NCBI GenBank assembly: GCA_008015855.1 | Contig: SSGK01000027.1 | Location: 1 to 7,155 of the forward strand | Direction: 5' to 3' | Length of the DNA stretch: 7,155 nucleotides | DNA from: Candidatus Altimarinota bacterium | GTDB taxonomy: Bacteria > Patescibacteriota > Gracilibacteria > BD1-5 > UBA2023 | Shown here: piece after piece, positions 6,098 through 7,155 of the stretch | Numbering within the stretch: the stretch's first letter is position 1 | How the letters are laid out: every line of letters starts with the position of its first letter | Program-made: the position numbers and the translations under genes | The notes under the pieces: model-generated | What the model was told of the DNA's origin: nothing | Database searches by the model: none | What the model saw: only the letters and a program-made list of their open reading frames with translations

Positions 6098-7155
6098 TTA
6101 AATTTCTTCGGAATAATCATCAGATTTTTCTTTCTTTTTTGCATGAACTACAAAGAGTTCATAGTAAAGCCCTTTTACAATAAATAATGTAATGAAAGAA
6201 GCTGTAATGATACCAAAAATAATAGTAAATCCCATTCCTGACCAGAATCGTTCACGCAATGCAATAGGAAGGATACCGAGAGCGGTTGTTACGGTTGTGA
6301 GGGTCATAGGCTCCAAACGACTTGATCCTGCCTCAATCAATGCAGTAATTCATTCCATTCATTTTTTTAGATTTTGATTAATCGCATCAATCAAAATAAT
6401 CCCATGATTTACCGCAATCCCCGTAAAGGCAATAAATCCGATACCAAATGGAAGACTGAATTGATTATCCGTTATAAGAAGTCCTAACATAACGAATGGA
6501 AGACTCATAATAACCGAATAGAGTACAATAAGTGGCTGTGCAAAACTATTGAACTGAAGGGTAAGAATAGCAAATATAATCACAACCGCAATAAAGAAGG
6601 ATGAAAGGATGGCAGTAATAAGTTCACTATTCTCTTCTGTTTCACCTCACTTTTCATATGAAATTCCAGTAGGAAAATTGTACGATTTAGCAAAATCTTC
6701 AAACTTTGACTGCATGCTAATACTATCCCCTCATAAATCAAGATCACCATCAACCGTGATTTGAATTTTCCCATCTACACGAGTAATGAGGGCTGTAGCA
6801 TTTGTGATGGTAGAGTTAATAAAATCTCACACAACATATGTAGTCGGTCATACAGCAATTGGAATGGCAAGGATATCCTCTAGGCGCACATCTTCCAAAA
6901 ATTTTCAAGACTTTAGTATAACACTCATATCTTCACCATTATCCTCAACCGTACCAACCGTAATACCATTCATATTCTGTGAAATTTGAGAATATATCTG
7001 GTTTGGTGTCAGACCAAAAAGTGCAATTTTATTCTTATCAAGCTCAAATATGAATTGACCTGGCGTATCTTTTGAAGATTTTCCAACATTTTTTGTTCCC
7101 GGCATTTTCTTGAGATAGGACTCAAAATCCTTTGATACTTGTATCAGTGTTGGTA
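6098..7155 (-). CDS. RND efflux transporter (AcrB/HAE1-like), C-terminal 351 residues, 5' end outside window
   Basis: The visible part covers the second periplasmic porter region (GQFIFELDKNKIALFGLTP, a typical porter subdomain strand-helix pattern) followed by five membrane helices near residues 178-200, 207-227, 232-258, 283-299 and 303-331. The helix VNHGIILIDAINQNLKKG (248-265) and the following AGSSRLEPMTLTTVTTALGI match the conserved stretch of HAE1-type RND pumps after the third of these helices. A charged cytoplasmic tail (AKKKEKSDDYSEEI) ends the protein. UGA encodes several glycines. RND pumps export hydrophobic compounds or lipids across the envelope by proton coupling, usually with an adaptor and an outer channel, neither of which is visible here. 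It is the first visible gene of the minus-strand cluster. Confidence 0.9.

Larger units (their letters stand above)
1..7155. other. Genetic code 25 region (UGA = glycine)
   Basis: UGA is read as glycine on both halves of the window. In-frame UGA occurs at glycine positions of known families: the RPLPG motif of dihydrofolate reductase (residue 57), the motif C-like region of the MFS transporter, and the loop after the VNHGIILID helix of the RND pump. Tryptophan is still encoded by TGG (for example W23 of the reductase), which argues against UGA = Trp. Every intact gene stops at TAA; TAG appears only at the ends of broken frames. Code 25 is established for Absconditabacteria (SR1) and Gracilibacteria. 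The matching tRNA-Gly(UCA) and loss of release factor 2 activity would lie elsewhere in the genome. Confidence 0.95.

Noticed and set aside
1..7155. Massive pseudogenisation of the whole window under the standard code
   Set aside because: Nearly all interruptions are UGA, frame is kept across them, and UGA sits at conserved glycines. True stops are TAA. Recoding explains this more simply than decay.

Overview
The window reads correctly only if UGA is translated as glycine (genetic code 25). Under the standard code every gene on the right half is chopped into pieces. With UGA = Gly the same DNA yields full-length, family-typical proteins, and glycine falls at conserved positions such as the RPLPG turn of dihydrofolate reductase. 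All intact genes end in TAA, and UGA is never needed as a stop. This code is known from Candidatus Absconditabacteria (SR1) and Gracilibacteria (BD1-5/GN02), members of the Patescibacteria/CPR radiation. The host is therefore most likely one of these small, host-dependent bacteria, or an element replicating in one.

Right block (about 2830-7155, AT-rich). Four genes run head to tail on the minus strand with gaps of 1-21 nt. In transcription order they are the C-terminal part of an RND efflux pump (5' end outside the window), a complete DHA1/TetA-like MFS transporter, dihydrofolate reductase (folA), and a membrane fatty acid desaturase with three histidine boxes. They look like one transcription unit combining efflux, folate reduction and lipid modification. 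A small lipoprotein gene on the plus strand converges on the desaturase. The two share a perfect bidirectional terminator hairpin that contains both stop codons.

Left block (1 to about 2788, visibly more GC-rich). Everything reads on the minus strand. In transcription order there is a 47-aa 5'-truncated remnant, a 172-aa and a 139-aa protein of unrecognised family, a 336-aa protein with an N-terminal NADAR (NAD/ADP-ribose-associated) domain and an unrecognised C-terminal half, and then the frameshifted C-terminal part of what looks like a serine site-specific recombinase running off the window edge. The three middle genes are spaced 13 and 2 nt apart and look like one operon. The different base composition, the recombinase remains, the truncated fragment and an orphan hairpin at the boundary suggest an integrated element that came from another code-25 replicon, because it also uses UGA for glycine.

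The most interesting part is the NADAR operon. NADAR enzymes belong to ADP-ribose and NAD conflict biology, and here one is fused to an unknown domain and coupled to two unknown genes beside recombinase remains. No partner toxin is visible, so a defence or counter-defence role is inference only. Recognisable Shine-Dalgarno sequences are absent or poorly spaced at all the starts examined.
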